A stretch of DNA of 11,417 nucleotides from Suilimivivens sp964507235 (lineage in GTDB: Bacteria > Bacillota > Clostridia > Lachnospirales > Lachnospiraceae), in the NCBI GenBank assembly GCA_964507235.1, contig CAZDPE010000077.1, forward strand, positions 1-11,417, written 5' to 3'. The notes under the pieces were generated by a model, which ran no database searches, was not told the DNA's origin, and saw only the letters and a list, made by a program, of their open reading frames with translations. Each line of letters starts with the position of its first letter. The stretch's first letter is position 1. A program made the translations under genes and the position numbers. Shown here in pieces: positions 5,541 to 11,417 of the stretch.

Positions 5541-6566
5541 ATGGAGCAGAGGGATAGGAAAAGAGTAAGATATATGCTGGCCTTGGGACTGCTGCTTACA
5601 GGCAGTTTCCTTTTCTTTTTATGCAATGTGGGAATAGGCAGCGTTTCCATATCCTTCAGAGAATTTGTAAGCTGCTTTACAGGTGCAGAATCTGACAGTA
5701 CCATAAGAAACATTGTGGTGGATCTAAGGCTTCCCAGAGCCCTGGCTGCAATGATATTGGGAGGCGCCCTGGCGCTTTCGGGATATTTGCTGCAGACTTT
5801 TTTTCATAATCCCATAGCGGGGCCTTTTGTTCTTGGCATTTCTTCAGGAGCAAAGCTGGTGGTTTCCCTTGTTATGGTATTTTTGCTGGAAAGGGCTGTG
5901 AAAATCAGTTCCTTCGCACTGATTCTTTCAGCCTTTGCAGGAGCTATGCTTTCCATGGGATTTGTATTGCTGCTGTCAGGGAAGGTTAACAATATGTCCA
6001 TGCTGATTATCAGCGGTGTCATGGTTGGCTACATCTGTTCCGCAGTTACGGATTTCGTGGTTACTTTTGCGGATGATGCGGATATTGTGAATCTGCATAA
6101 CTGGTCAAAAGGCAGCTTTTCGGGTATATCCTGGAGTAATGTCAGGGTAATGGCTGTCGTGGTATTTGTAACCTTTGCCGTTATTTTTTCCCTGTCAAAG
6201 CCAATCAGCGCCTATGAGCTTGGAGAAAACTATGCCGGAAATCTGGGCGTTAATGTCCGTTTTTTAAGGGTGCTTCTGGTTGTATTGTCAAGCGTCTTAT
6301 CCGCATGTATCGTAGCTTTTGCAGGGCCGGTTTCCTTCGTGGGCGTGGCTGTTCCCCATCTGGTAAAAAGCCTGCTGGGCACGGCAAAGCCTGTTTTAAT
6401 GATACCGGCCTGTTTTCTGGGAGGCAGCGCTTTCTGTCTTTTCTGTGATTTGATTGCCAGAACGCTGTTTGCGCCTACGGAGCTGAGCATCAGTACAGTA
6501 ACAGCGGTGTTTGGCGCTCCGGTGGTTTTATGGGTAATGGCAGGGCGAAGGAAAGAAAGAGCATAA
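5541..6566 (+). CDS. FecCD/BtuC-family ABC transporter permease
   Basis: A 341-residue polytopic membrane protein of the FecCD family (BtuC, FhuB, HmuU relatives), normally ten transmembrane helices and active as a homodimer. Visible landmarks are DLRLPRALAAMILGGALALSG (from residue 61), the HNPIAGPFVLGISSGA segment (89-104), the cytoplasmic coupling region GPVSFVGVAVPHLVKSLLG (262-280) that contacts the ATPase, and the closing ELSISTVTAVFGAPVVLWVM (314-333). Length is normal. The frame is open from 5412, but the ATG at 5541 has GGGAGG (5528-5533) seven bases upstream and yields the expected N-terminus. Its stop codon overlaps a following ATG as TAATG. Together with its neighbours it forms the membrane channel of the uptake system; substrate specificity is inferred only from the riboswitch and chelatase context. 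Confidence 0.93.
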   Translation: MEQRDRKRVRYMLALGLLLTGSFLFFLCNVGIGSVSISFREFVSCFTGAESDSTIRNIVVDLRLPRALAAMILGGALALSGYLLQTFFHNPIAGPFVLGISSGAKLVVSLVMVFLLERAVKISSFALILSAFAGAMLSMGFVLLLSGKVNNMSMLIISGVMVGYICSAVTDFVVTFADDADIVNLHNWSKGSFSGISWSNVRVMAVVVFVTFAVIFSLSKPISAYELGENYAGNLGVNVRFLRVLLVVLSSVLSACIVAFAGPVSFVGVAVPHLVKSLLGTAKPVLMIPACFLGGSAFCLFCDLIARTLFAPTELSISTVTAVFGAPVVLWVMAGRRKERA

Positions 6567-6712
6567 TGCAGAAAAGACAAGGTATGGAGGCGGAGAGCGG
6601 AAGTCCGATGCAGGAAGGAAAGGATATAAGCGTCAGAGAATGGAAACCAGGATGGAAAAGGAATATTTTTCGGCACGGAAAATGTGTGTGGGCTATGAGG
6701 GAAAGCCGCTGA
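6566..6712 (+). CDS. Short overlapping ORF coupled to the permease stop (possible leader or frameshifted ATPase start)
   Basis: An ATG overlapping the permease stop (TAATG, 6564-6568) opens a 48-residue frame beginning MQKRQGMEAESGS and ending at TGA 6710-6712, 73 bases into the ATPase gene. No known family. Its opening geometry is typical of translational coupling in ABC operons, whereas the ATPase start at 6640 has a poor ribosome binding site. It may carry ribosomes to the ATPase start, or it may be the original ATPase N-terminus separated by a single-base slip in the A-rich 6654-6662 region. Confidence 0.35.
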   Translation: MQKRQGMEAESGSPMQEGKDISVREWKPGWKRNIFRHGKCVWAMRESR

Positions 6713-7497
6713 TTAAGGAAATTGATATTTCTGTTAAAAAGGGAGAAATTCTGACACTCATCGGTCCTAACGGAGCAGGAAAGTCCACAATTTTAAAGAG
6801 TATCGCAAGGCAGCTTCCCTTAATTGGCGGCGCTGTTTATCTTGATGGAAAGGATATAGCCGGGATGAGCCGGGATGAGCTGGCAAAGAAAATGTCGGTG
6901 GTGTTTACAGATAAAATCAAAACGGAAATGATGTCCTGTGAGGATGTAGTGGCTACCGGGCGTTATCCATATACCGGGAAATTCGGCATTCTGTCGAAAG
7001 CGGATTATGCGGTTGTAGAGGAGGCCATGGAGCTTGTCCATGTAACGGAAATCAAGAACTTGGATTTTACGAAAATCAGTGACGGACAAAAGCAGCGGGT
7101 GATGCTGGCAAGGGCTATCTGCCAGGAGCCGGAAATGATTCTTCTGGATGAGCCCACTTCATTTCTTGATGTGAAATACAAGCTGGAATTTCTGTCGCTT
7201 CTGATGGAAATGAGGAAGAAAATGGGGCTTACCGTAATCATGTCCCTGCACGAACTGGAGCTTGCAGCCAGGGTATCGGATAAGGTTATGTGCGTAAAAG
7301 GAGAATATATTGATAAATACGGACCGCCTGAGGAAATTTTTCAGGAGGATTATCTTATCAGCCTGTTTGATATTTCACCCCGGCTTTGGCAGGAAGAAAT
7401 ATGCAGGTCGGTCATTTCTTCTGTCTGCACCAGGGCAGAAGAGCCTTGTGAGAGCAGCAGTTTTTTTAATTCTCCTGCGGCAACGCTTAAAGGATAA
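6640..7497 (+). CDS. FecE/BtuD-type ABC transporter ATPase, C-terminus abnormal
   Basis: A 285-residue nucleotide-binding subunit that powers the importer from the cytoplasm. Walker A is GPNGAGKST (42-50), the signature is SDGQKQR (147-153, a variant of LSGGQ), Walker B is MILLDEP (166-172), the D-loop follows as TSFLD, and the H-loop His is 204 (SLHELE). The usual Q-loop glutamine is not evident; the region reads VVFTDKIKTEMM (87-98). All catalytic parts are complete. After about residue 245 (near 7375) the family-like sequence gives way to a Ser/Cys-rich tail that lies antisense to the convergent LysR gene, so the original C-terminus seems lost. Start choice is uncertain: 6640 and 6652 are both possible, both with weak ribosome binding sites, probably reached by coupling from the upstream permease or the overlapping short ORF. 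No in-frame ATG lies between 6566 and 6640. Confidence 0.9.
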   Translation: METRMEKEYFSARKMCVGYEGKPLIKEIDISVKKGEILTLIGPNGAGKSTILKSIARQLPLIGGAVYLDGKDIAGMSRDELAKKMSVVFTDKIKTEMMSCEDVVATGRYPYTGKFGILSKADYAVVEEAMELVHVTEIKNLDFTKISDGQKQRVMLARAICQEPEMILLDEPTSFLDVKYKLEFLSLLMEMRKKMGLTVIMSLHELELAARVSDKVMCVKGEYIDKYGPPEEIFQEDYLISLFDISPRLWQEEICRSVISSVCTRAEEPCESSSFFNSPAATLKG

Positions 7498-8327
7498 TTT
7501 TCGTTTTCTATAAAAAGAATTTGACGGCGTGGAAGCTCTTCTGACAGTGGAATCTGACAGATTTCATTTTTCAGAAGGGCTTCTTTTGCGTATATTTCCG
7601 GTATAAAGCCGATTCCCAAATCATTTTTTATAATAGGAAGAATCTGGTCGGTAGTGGCGATTTCAAGCTCGGGATTCAGGGACAGGCCGTGTTTATGATA
7701 AATGCTTTCGTAAAACTGATAAGTCATAGTATTCTTGCCGTGGCATACGAAGGGATATTCCTTCAGTTTTTCAAAAGAAACAGGGGCATTGGTAAGAAAA
7801 GAATAGGAAGGGCCGCCGATTAAAATATCCTTAAACTCCATAATGGGAAAGGAATTTAAGGGCTTTTCCACCCATGCGGGGGTAGCGGCAACGGCAAAAT
7901 CCACAAGTCCGTTTTTTACGGATTCCACTGCCTGGCTGATTAAGTGGTTGGGAATGCGAATGTGGATTTTAGGATACATTTTTTTAAACCGGCTCAGCTT
8001 TGGCAGAAGCAGACGTAAGGCGGTTTCGCTGGCGCCGATGGTAATAAAACCCTCCTGTAATCCGGTGGAGAGCATGACTTCACTTTCGGCAGTCTGAATT
8101 TGTTCCACTGCAATTTTAATGTGGGAATACAGGCGCTCGCCTTCAGGGGTAAGGGCAACGCCGCGGCTTTGGCGGATAATCAGATTGCAACCCAGCTCAT
8201 GTTCCAGAAGCTTTACGGTACGGGAAATATTGGGCTGATTGTTGTGCAGGATTCCGGCGGCCTTTGTGAGGTTTTTATATTTTGCCACATAATAAAAAAT
8301 TTTATAATATTCATAATTTATATTCAT
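7350..8327 (-). CDS. LysR-family transcriptional regulator with extended C-terminus
   Basis: A 325-residue LysR-type regulator. The N-terminal winged helix-turn-helix covers residues about 4-62 (YYKIFYYVAKYKNLTKAAGILHNNQPNISRTVKLLE, then LTPEGERLY), a linker helix follows, and residues about 92-292 form the effector-binding domain of the periplasmic-binding fold (FITIGASETALRLLLP, LVDFAVAATP, DLGIGFIPEIYA). Members usually end at about 290-300 residues. Here roughly 30 extra residues, starting near SQGSSALVQTEEM, are read from sequence antisense to the ATPase gene, so the normal stop seems lost at a rearrangement. The core regulator appears intact. It is divergent from the MATE exporter gene across a 156-base control region, the classic layout for a LysR protein controlling its neighbour. 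The effector is unknown. Confidence 0.9.
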   Translation of the reverse strand: MNINYEYYKIFYYVAKYKNLTKAAGILHNNQPNISRTVKLLEHELGCNLIIRQSRGVALTPEGERLYSHIKIAVEQIQTAESEVMLSTGLQEGFITIGASETALRLLLPKLSRFKKMYPKIHIRIPNHLISQAVESVKNGLVDFAVAATPAWVEKPLNSFPIMEFKDILIGGPSYSFLTNAPVSFEKLKEYPFVCHGKNTMTYQFYESIYHKHGLSLNPELEIATTDQILPIIKNDLGIGFIPEIYAKEALLKNEICQIPLSEELPRRQILFIENENYPLSVAAGELKKLLLSQGSSALVQTEEMTDLHISSCQSRGEISNRLIR

Positions 8328-8372
8328 GGGAATTCTCTTTTCTCCCTGTTAAGATTTCGTATCCGGTTGATA

Positions 8373-8403
8373 TAGATATACCATATTTATATATCTAAGA
8401 TAT
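8373..8403. promoter_or_regulatory. AT-rich dyads in the lysR-MATE divergent region, candidate operator
   Basis: TAGATATA (8373-8380) and TATATCTA (8390-8397) are exact inverted repeats with a 9-base spacer. A second, overlapping palindrome pairs ATATCT (8391-8396) with AGATAT (8398-8403) around one A. They lie upstream of the MATE -35 box and near the expected lysR promoter, where LysR proteins usually bind. AT-rich sequence makes chance dyads common, so confidence is modest. Confidence 0.4.
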
Positions 8404-8414
8404 TATATATATAT

Positions 8415-8443
8415 TTTACATATTGCTTTCTTGAAAGTATAAT
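8415..8443 (+). promoter_or_regulatory. Sigma-A promoter of the MATE gene
   Basis: TTTACA (8415-8420), a 17-nt spacer and a perfect TATAAT (8438-8443) predict a start near 8450 and a leader of about 35 bases before the MATE start. Confidence 0.75.
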
Positions 8444-8483
8444 ACCACAGGATAAAAAAAGCAACAATAGAAACAGGAAGGAT

Positions 8484-9833
8484 ATGAGTATTATGAATAA
8501 AGATCTGACGGTGGGAAAGCCGGAAACCGTGCTGTGGAAATTTTGCCTGCCGCTTTTCGGCAGTATCATTTTTCAGCAGCTTTATAACATTGCGGACAGC
8601 CTTGTGGCCGGAAAATTTGTGGGAGAAAATGCGCTGGCAGCGGTTGGCAACAGCTATGAAATTACCTTGATTTTTATAACATTTGCTTTTGACTGTAATA
8701 TCGGATGCTCCGTAATTGTGTCACAGCTTTTCGGGGCAAAGAATTATAAGGATATGAAAAACGCTGTTTATACAACTCTGATTTCCAGCGCTGTCTTATG
8801 TGCTGTTTTGATGCTTGTGGGTATCATAAGCTGTGACGGTTTGTTAAATCTGATACATACGCCGGAGGAAATTTTTGCGGATTCCAGGCTATATCTGGAT
8901 ATTTATATCTGGGGACTTCCTTTTTTGTTTTTTTATAATATTGCCACAGGTATTTTTTCAGCGCTTGGCGATTCCAAAACGCCATTTATTTTTCTTGCGG
9001 TTTCGTCAACCTCCAATATTCTTATGGACATTTTGTTTGTAGCTGCTTTTCACATGGGAGTGGCGGGAGTTGCATGGGCAACCTTTATCTGCCAGGGAGT
9101 GAGTTGTGTGCTTTCCATTGCGGTTGTGTTTCAGCGGCTTTCGGGAATGCATATTGAGGAAAAGGCAGCATGGTATTCCTTTGATATTTTTAAGAAGATT
9201 GCGGTTATTGCGATTCCGAGTATTCTGCAGCAAAGCTTTATTTCTGTGGGAAATATCATTATCCAGAGTGTTATCAACAGCTTTGGCGCAGGGGTAATAG
9301 CCGGTTATTCCGCTTCAGTGAAGCTGAACAACCTTGTCATTACTTCCTTTACAACCCTGGGAAATGGTATTTCCAACTTTACAGCCCAGAATATGGGAGC
9401 GGGAATTCTGCCGAGAGTTAAGGAAGGCTTTAAAGCGGGGATTAAAATGGTATGGCTGCTTTGTGTGCCTATTGTAATCCTCTATCTGGCGGCAGGGAAG
9501 ATACTGGTGAATTTCTTTATGAATGAGCCGTCTGCTGTTGCCACCAATACGGGCGTGCAGTTTTTGTATATCATAACGCCCTTTTATTTTGTAATATCCA
9601 TGAAGCTTGTGGCAGACGGTATTTTAAGAGGTGCCGGTCTGATGAAGCAGTTTATGATTGGAACCTTTACGGATTTGATCTTAAGAGTAGTGCTGGCCCA
9701 GGTTCTTGCAAGGCAAATTGGCACGGTGGGAATCTGGTGTGCATGGCCGATTGGATGGAGCACCGCTTTAATCCTGTCTTTGCTGTTTTATAAAAACGGA
9801 CCGTGGAAGAACAGCAGAAAAAAGAAAGAATAG
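8484..9833 (+). CDS. MATE-family multidrug/organic cation efflux transporter
   Basis: A 449-residue inner membrane exporter of the MATE family, expected to have 12 transmembrane helices in two six-helix halves and to expel organic cations or drugs in exchange for Na+ or H+. Family features include the opening LWKFCLPLFGSIIFQQLYNIADSLVAGKFVGENALAAVGNS segment, VIVSQLFGAKNYKDMKNAV after helix 2, the ATGIFSALGDSKTPF loop, and the mirrored second-half pattern SILQQSFISVGNIIIQSVINSFG followed by NFTAQNMGAG. Length is normal. Two starts are possible: 8484 (AGGA five bases away) and 8493 (AAGGA ten bases away); the first is used. The divergent LysR gene is the probable regulator. The exported compound cannot be predicted. 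Confidence 0.93.
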   Translation: MSIMNKDLTVGKPETVLWKFCLPLFGSIIFQQLYNIADSLVAGKFVGENALAAVGNSYEITLIFITFAFDCNIGCSVIVSQLFGAKNYKDMKNAVYTTLISSAVLCAVLMLVGIISCDGLLNLIHTPEEIFADSRLYLDIYIWGLPFLFFYNIATGIFSALGDSKTPFIFLAVSSTSNILMDILFVAAFHMGVAGVAWATFICQGVSCVLSIAVVFQRLSGMHIEEKAAWYSFDIFKKIAVIAIPSILQQSFISVGNIIIQSVINSFGAGVIAGYSASVKLNNLVITSFTTLGNGISNFTAQNMGAGILPRVKEGFKAGIKMVWLLCVPIVILYLAAGKILVNFFMNEPSAVATNTGVQFLYIITPFYFVISMKLVADGILRGAGLMKQFMIGTFTDLILRVVLAQVLARQIGTVGIWCAWPIGWSTALILSLLFYKNGPWKNSRKKKE

Positions 9834-9882
9834 AAAAGTACGAAAATTTAATTGATTAGTTATAGATGATTCTTCCGGCTAA

Positions 9883-9891
9883 TGATATAAT
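9883..9891 (+). promoter_or_regulatory. Extended -10 promoter of the aldo/keto reductase gene
   Basis: TGATATAAT (TGnTATAAT, 9883-9891) is an extended -10 element. The bases 17 upstream (TAGATG) are a poor -35, which the TG extension can compensate. It lies 35 bases before the start codon. No terminator is seen after the MATE gene, so read-through is possible. Confidence 0.55.
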
Positions 9892-9926
9892 TTTCTCATA
9901 AATTATTTTGGATAAGGAGAAAAGCT

Positions 9927-11063
9927 ATGGAAAAAAGAAAGATGGAAAAACTCGGAATCGAAACATCACTTCTTGGTTTTGGATGCATGCGTTTTCCCAA
10001 AATGGAAGACGGCAGTATTAACGAGCCTGAAGCGGAAAGAATGATAGATAAAGCCATTGCGAATGGGGTTAACTACATAGATACGGCTTACCCGTATCAT
10101 GAAGGAAACAGCGAAATTGTCGTTGGCAGGATATTAAAAAAGTACGACAGAAATTCTTTTTATCTGGCAACCAAGCTGCCTGTATGGCTGGTGAATACGG
10201 TTGAGGATGTAGATAAATACTTTAATGAGCAGCTTGCTAAATTACAGACGGATTACATTGACTTTTATCTGCTGCACGCCATGGATAAGGAACGCTGGGA
10301 TAAAATGCTGGAAATCGGATGTGTGAAACGTCTGGAAGAATTGAAGGCGGAAGGAAAGATTAAGTATCTTGGATTTTCCTTCCATGACAGCTATGAAGTG
10401 TTTGAGGAAATGATAAATTACAGGGATTGGGATTTTTGCCAGATTCAGTTAAATTATATAGATGCACAGGAACAGGCAGGTCTTAAGGGTTATCAGCTTA
10501 CTGAAAACAAAAAAATTCCGCTTATTATTATGGAGCCGGTAAAGGGCGGCTCACTGGCAGCCTTCTCTGATGATATTACGGCTAAATTGAAGGCGCTGGA
10601 TGAAAAAGCTTCTCCTGCATCCTTTGCCTTACGATGGGTAGGAAGCCTTCCTAATGTAAAGGTTATTTTAAGCGGTATGTCCACTATGGAACAGGTGGAA
10701 GATAATTTGAATACTTTTGCCGAATTTAAGTCTTTAAGCGAAGAAGAAAAGGCGGTCATTGATAATATCACCGCAACCCTGAAAGGGCGCGTGCAAAATG
10801 GCTGCACGGGCTGCCGCTATTGTATGCCCTGTCCGGCCGGAGTGGACATTCCCGGCTGCTTTGGCGTATGGAACAATTACCACGTTTATCAGAATTACAA
10901 TATTGTAAAGTGGAAGTGGGAAGAAGAGCTGGGAGATGCGCATCAGGCTAAAAACTGCATTAAATGCGGTAAATGTGAAAAATCCTGTCCTCAGAAAATA
11001 TCCATCCGCCGGGATTTGGAAAGAGTGCAGGCTGATTTGGATAAAAAGGAAATGGTTTTCTAG
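9927..11063 (+). CDS. Aldo/keto reductase with C-terminal dicluster ferredoxin domain
   Basis: A 378-residue cytoplasmic oxidoreductase. Residues about 1-285 are an aldo/keto reductase barrel with the catalytic tetrad visible as Asp52 and a tyrosine (Tyr57 likely) in DTAYPYHEG, Lys83 in ATKLP and His117 in LLHAMD, plus the LGFSFHDS and QIQLNY strands. Residues about 290-360 carry eight cysteines in two groups: C293, C296, C299, C302 in GCTGCRYCMPCP and C344, C347, C350, C354 in NCIKCGKCEKSCP, predicted to bind two [4Fe-4S] clusters. This fusion is common in anaerobes and suggests electron exchange with ferredoxin or flavodoxin in addition to a nicotinamide cofactor. AAGGAG (9914-9919) is seven bases before the ATG. 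The substrate is unknown. Confidence 0.93.
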   Translation: MEKRKMEKLGIETSLLGFGCMRFPKMEDGSINEPEAERMIDKAIANGVNYIDTAYPYHEGNSEIVVGRILKKYDRNSFYLATKLPVWLVNTVEDVDKYFNEQLAKLQTDYIDFYLLHAMDKERWDKMLEIGCVKRLEELKAEGKIKYLGFSFHDSYEVFEEMINYRDWDFCQIQLNYIDAQEQAGLKGYQLTENKKIPLIIMEPVKGGSLAAFSDDITAKLKALDEKASPASFALRWVGSLPNVKVILSGMSTMEQVEDNLNTFAEFKSLSEEEKAVIDNITATLKGRVQNGCTGCRYCMPCPAGVDIPGCFGVWNNYHVYQNYNIVKWKWEEELGDAHQAKNCIKCGKCEKSCPQKISIRRDLERVQADLDKKEMVF

Positions 11064-11083
11064 GATAGAAAGAGGTTTAAGTC

Positions 11084-11242
11084 ATGAATTTCAAAATGGT
11101 GCATGAAACAAGTTGCAGATATTCTCAACAGCGGCATCAGAGAACTGGTCTATATATCCCAAGAATCCCATCGGTTCTATATATGCATTTACTTTCTTTG
11201 CGAGTCGCACGGGTGACTGGCTCCCATTGTAATAGTGTTTGA
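11084..11242 (+). pseudogene. N-terminal stump, possibly of a VOC/glyoxalase-family protein
   Basis: With AGAGG eight bases upstream, an ATG at 11084 reads MNFKMVHE, which resembles the first residues of lactoylglutathione lyase/VOC-family proteins in Clostridia. From about 11108 the similarity ends and the frame crosses the antisense of the next gene to a chance stop at 11240-11242. The metal-binding residues and nearly all of the two glyoxalase modules are missing. It lies 20 bases after the aldo/keto reductase, so it was probably cotranscribed. Only eight residues support the family, so this is tentative. Confidence 0.4.
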
Positions 11243-11384
11243 AACTCGATTCTGAGTATTCATCAAGTATGTCCTGGCCTTTATCTGTCAAGACGGCTCC
11301 AATTACTGATTTTGTAAAAGCTTTTGTATTGTTTCCCACACTGACAGCGAAAAAAAGCCTTTTTACAAAGTCTGAAAATGTCAT
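11091..11384 (-). CDS. Hypothetical protein, probably truncated at its C-terminus
   Basis: A 97-residue reverse-strand protein with a credible start: AGGA lies eight bases before the ATG. It begins MTFSDFVKRLFFAVSVGNN and continues with helical, mixed-charge sequence including ESSFKHYYNG and RLAKKVNAYIEPMGF, with no membrane segment, signal peptide or cysteine-rich motif. I do not recognise a characterised family, although the look is that of the N-terminal part of a larger conserved protein in Firmicutes. The last codons (FHAPF, then stop) are antisense to the VOC-like stump, so the native C-terminus appears to have been cut off near 11108. It converges with the aldo/keto reductase gene, and no terminator is visible between them. 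Confidence 0.6.
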   Translation of the reverse strand: MTFSDFVKRLFFAVSVGNNTKAFTKSVIGAVLTDKGQDILDEYSESSFKHYYNGSQSPVRLAKKVNAYIEPMGFLGYIDQFSDAAVENICNLFHAPF

Positions 11385-11417
11385 GACGTTTGTCCTTTCT
11401 TGTCCAAGCCTGCCCTG

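Noticed and set aside
6230..6676. A 148-codon reverse-strand ORF over the permease 3' end.
   Set aside because: It is Pro/Thr-rich antisense of the FecCD permease with no recognisable domain or ribosome binding site.
6861..6880. Tandem 10-bp repeat CGGGATGAGC in the ATPase gene, which could signal a frameshifting duplication.
   Set aside because: The reading frame stays open on both sides and gives a normal-looking segment (AGMSRDELAKKMS), so it appears to be coincidental codon similarity rather than a recent duplication.
1..11417. CRISPR arrays, tRNA or rRNA genes.
   Set aside because: No regularly spaced direct repeats, no tRNA cloverleaf elements and no rRNA-like conserved stretches were seen on either strand by reading.

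Overview
The window looks like a chromosomal segment from a Gram-positive anaerobe of the class Clostridia, most likely the family Lachnospiraceae. The grounds are moderate G+C, strong AGGAGG-type ribosome binding sites, canonical sigma-A promoters, lipoprotein signal peptides, and genes of a style common in gut Clostridia (exported CbiK-type chelatase, iron-sulfur aldo/keto reductase, divergent LysR/MATE pair). No database search was possible, so the taxon is an inference.

Layout. Positions 1-280 carry what looks like the right end of an IS200/IS605-type (TnpB) element, with three consecutive hairpins, followed by an intrinsic terminator. From 283 to about 1751 a sigma-A promoter drives a sugar PTS EIIA gene and a fruK-like 1-phosphofructokinase. 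From 1756 to about 2007 come three gene stumps in the same direction: the N-terminus of a sugar-alcohol/sorbose-phosphate type dehydrogenase, the C-terminus of an HPr-like protein, and the N-terminus of PTS Enzyme I. They read as the wreck of a once longer PTS operon.

Positions 2008-7497 are the most interesting part. A strong promoter, a cobalamin riboswitch and two tandem terminators stand in front of five genes: an exported lipoprotein CbiK-type chelatase, a membrane-anchored two-domain surface protein, a BtuF/FhuD-type binding lipoprotein, a FecCD/BtuC-type permease and an FecE/BtuD-type ATPase. This is best read as a B12-responsive uptake system for a corrinoid, cobalt or tetrapyrrole that includes its own extracytoplasmic chelatase and surface receptor. 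The ATPase gene ends by running into the 3' end of a convergent LysR gene, and both C-termini look abnormal.

Positions 7350-9833 hold the LysR regulator and a divergent MATE exporter, with a shared AT-rich control region containing a sigma-A promoter and dyads. Positions 9927-11063 hold an aldo/keto reductase with a C-terminal two-cluster ferredoxin domain. The right end (11084-11384) has a VOC/glyoxalase-like N-terminal stump running head-on into a reverse-strand gene of unknown function that also appears cut short.

A recurring theme is gene truncation: about four junctions (near 1812, 2007, 7375-7440 and 11108) each join pieces of unrelated or non-adjacent genes. This suggests either serial deletions in this lineage or assembly joins.
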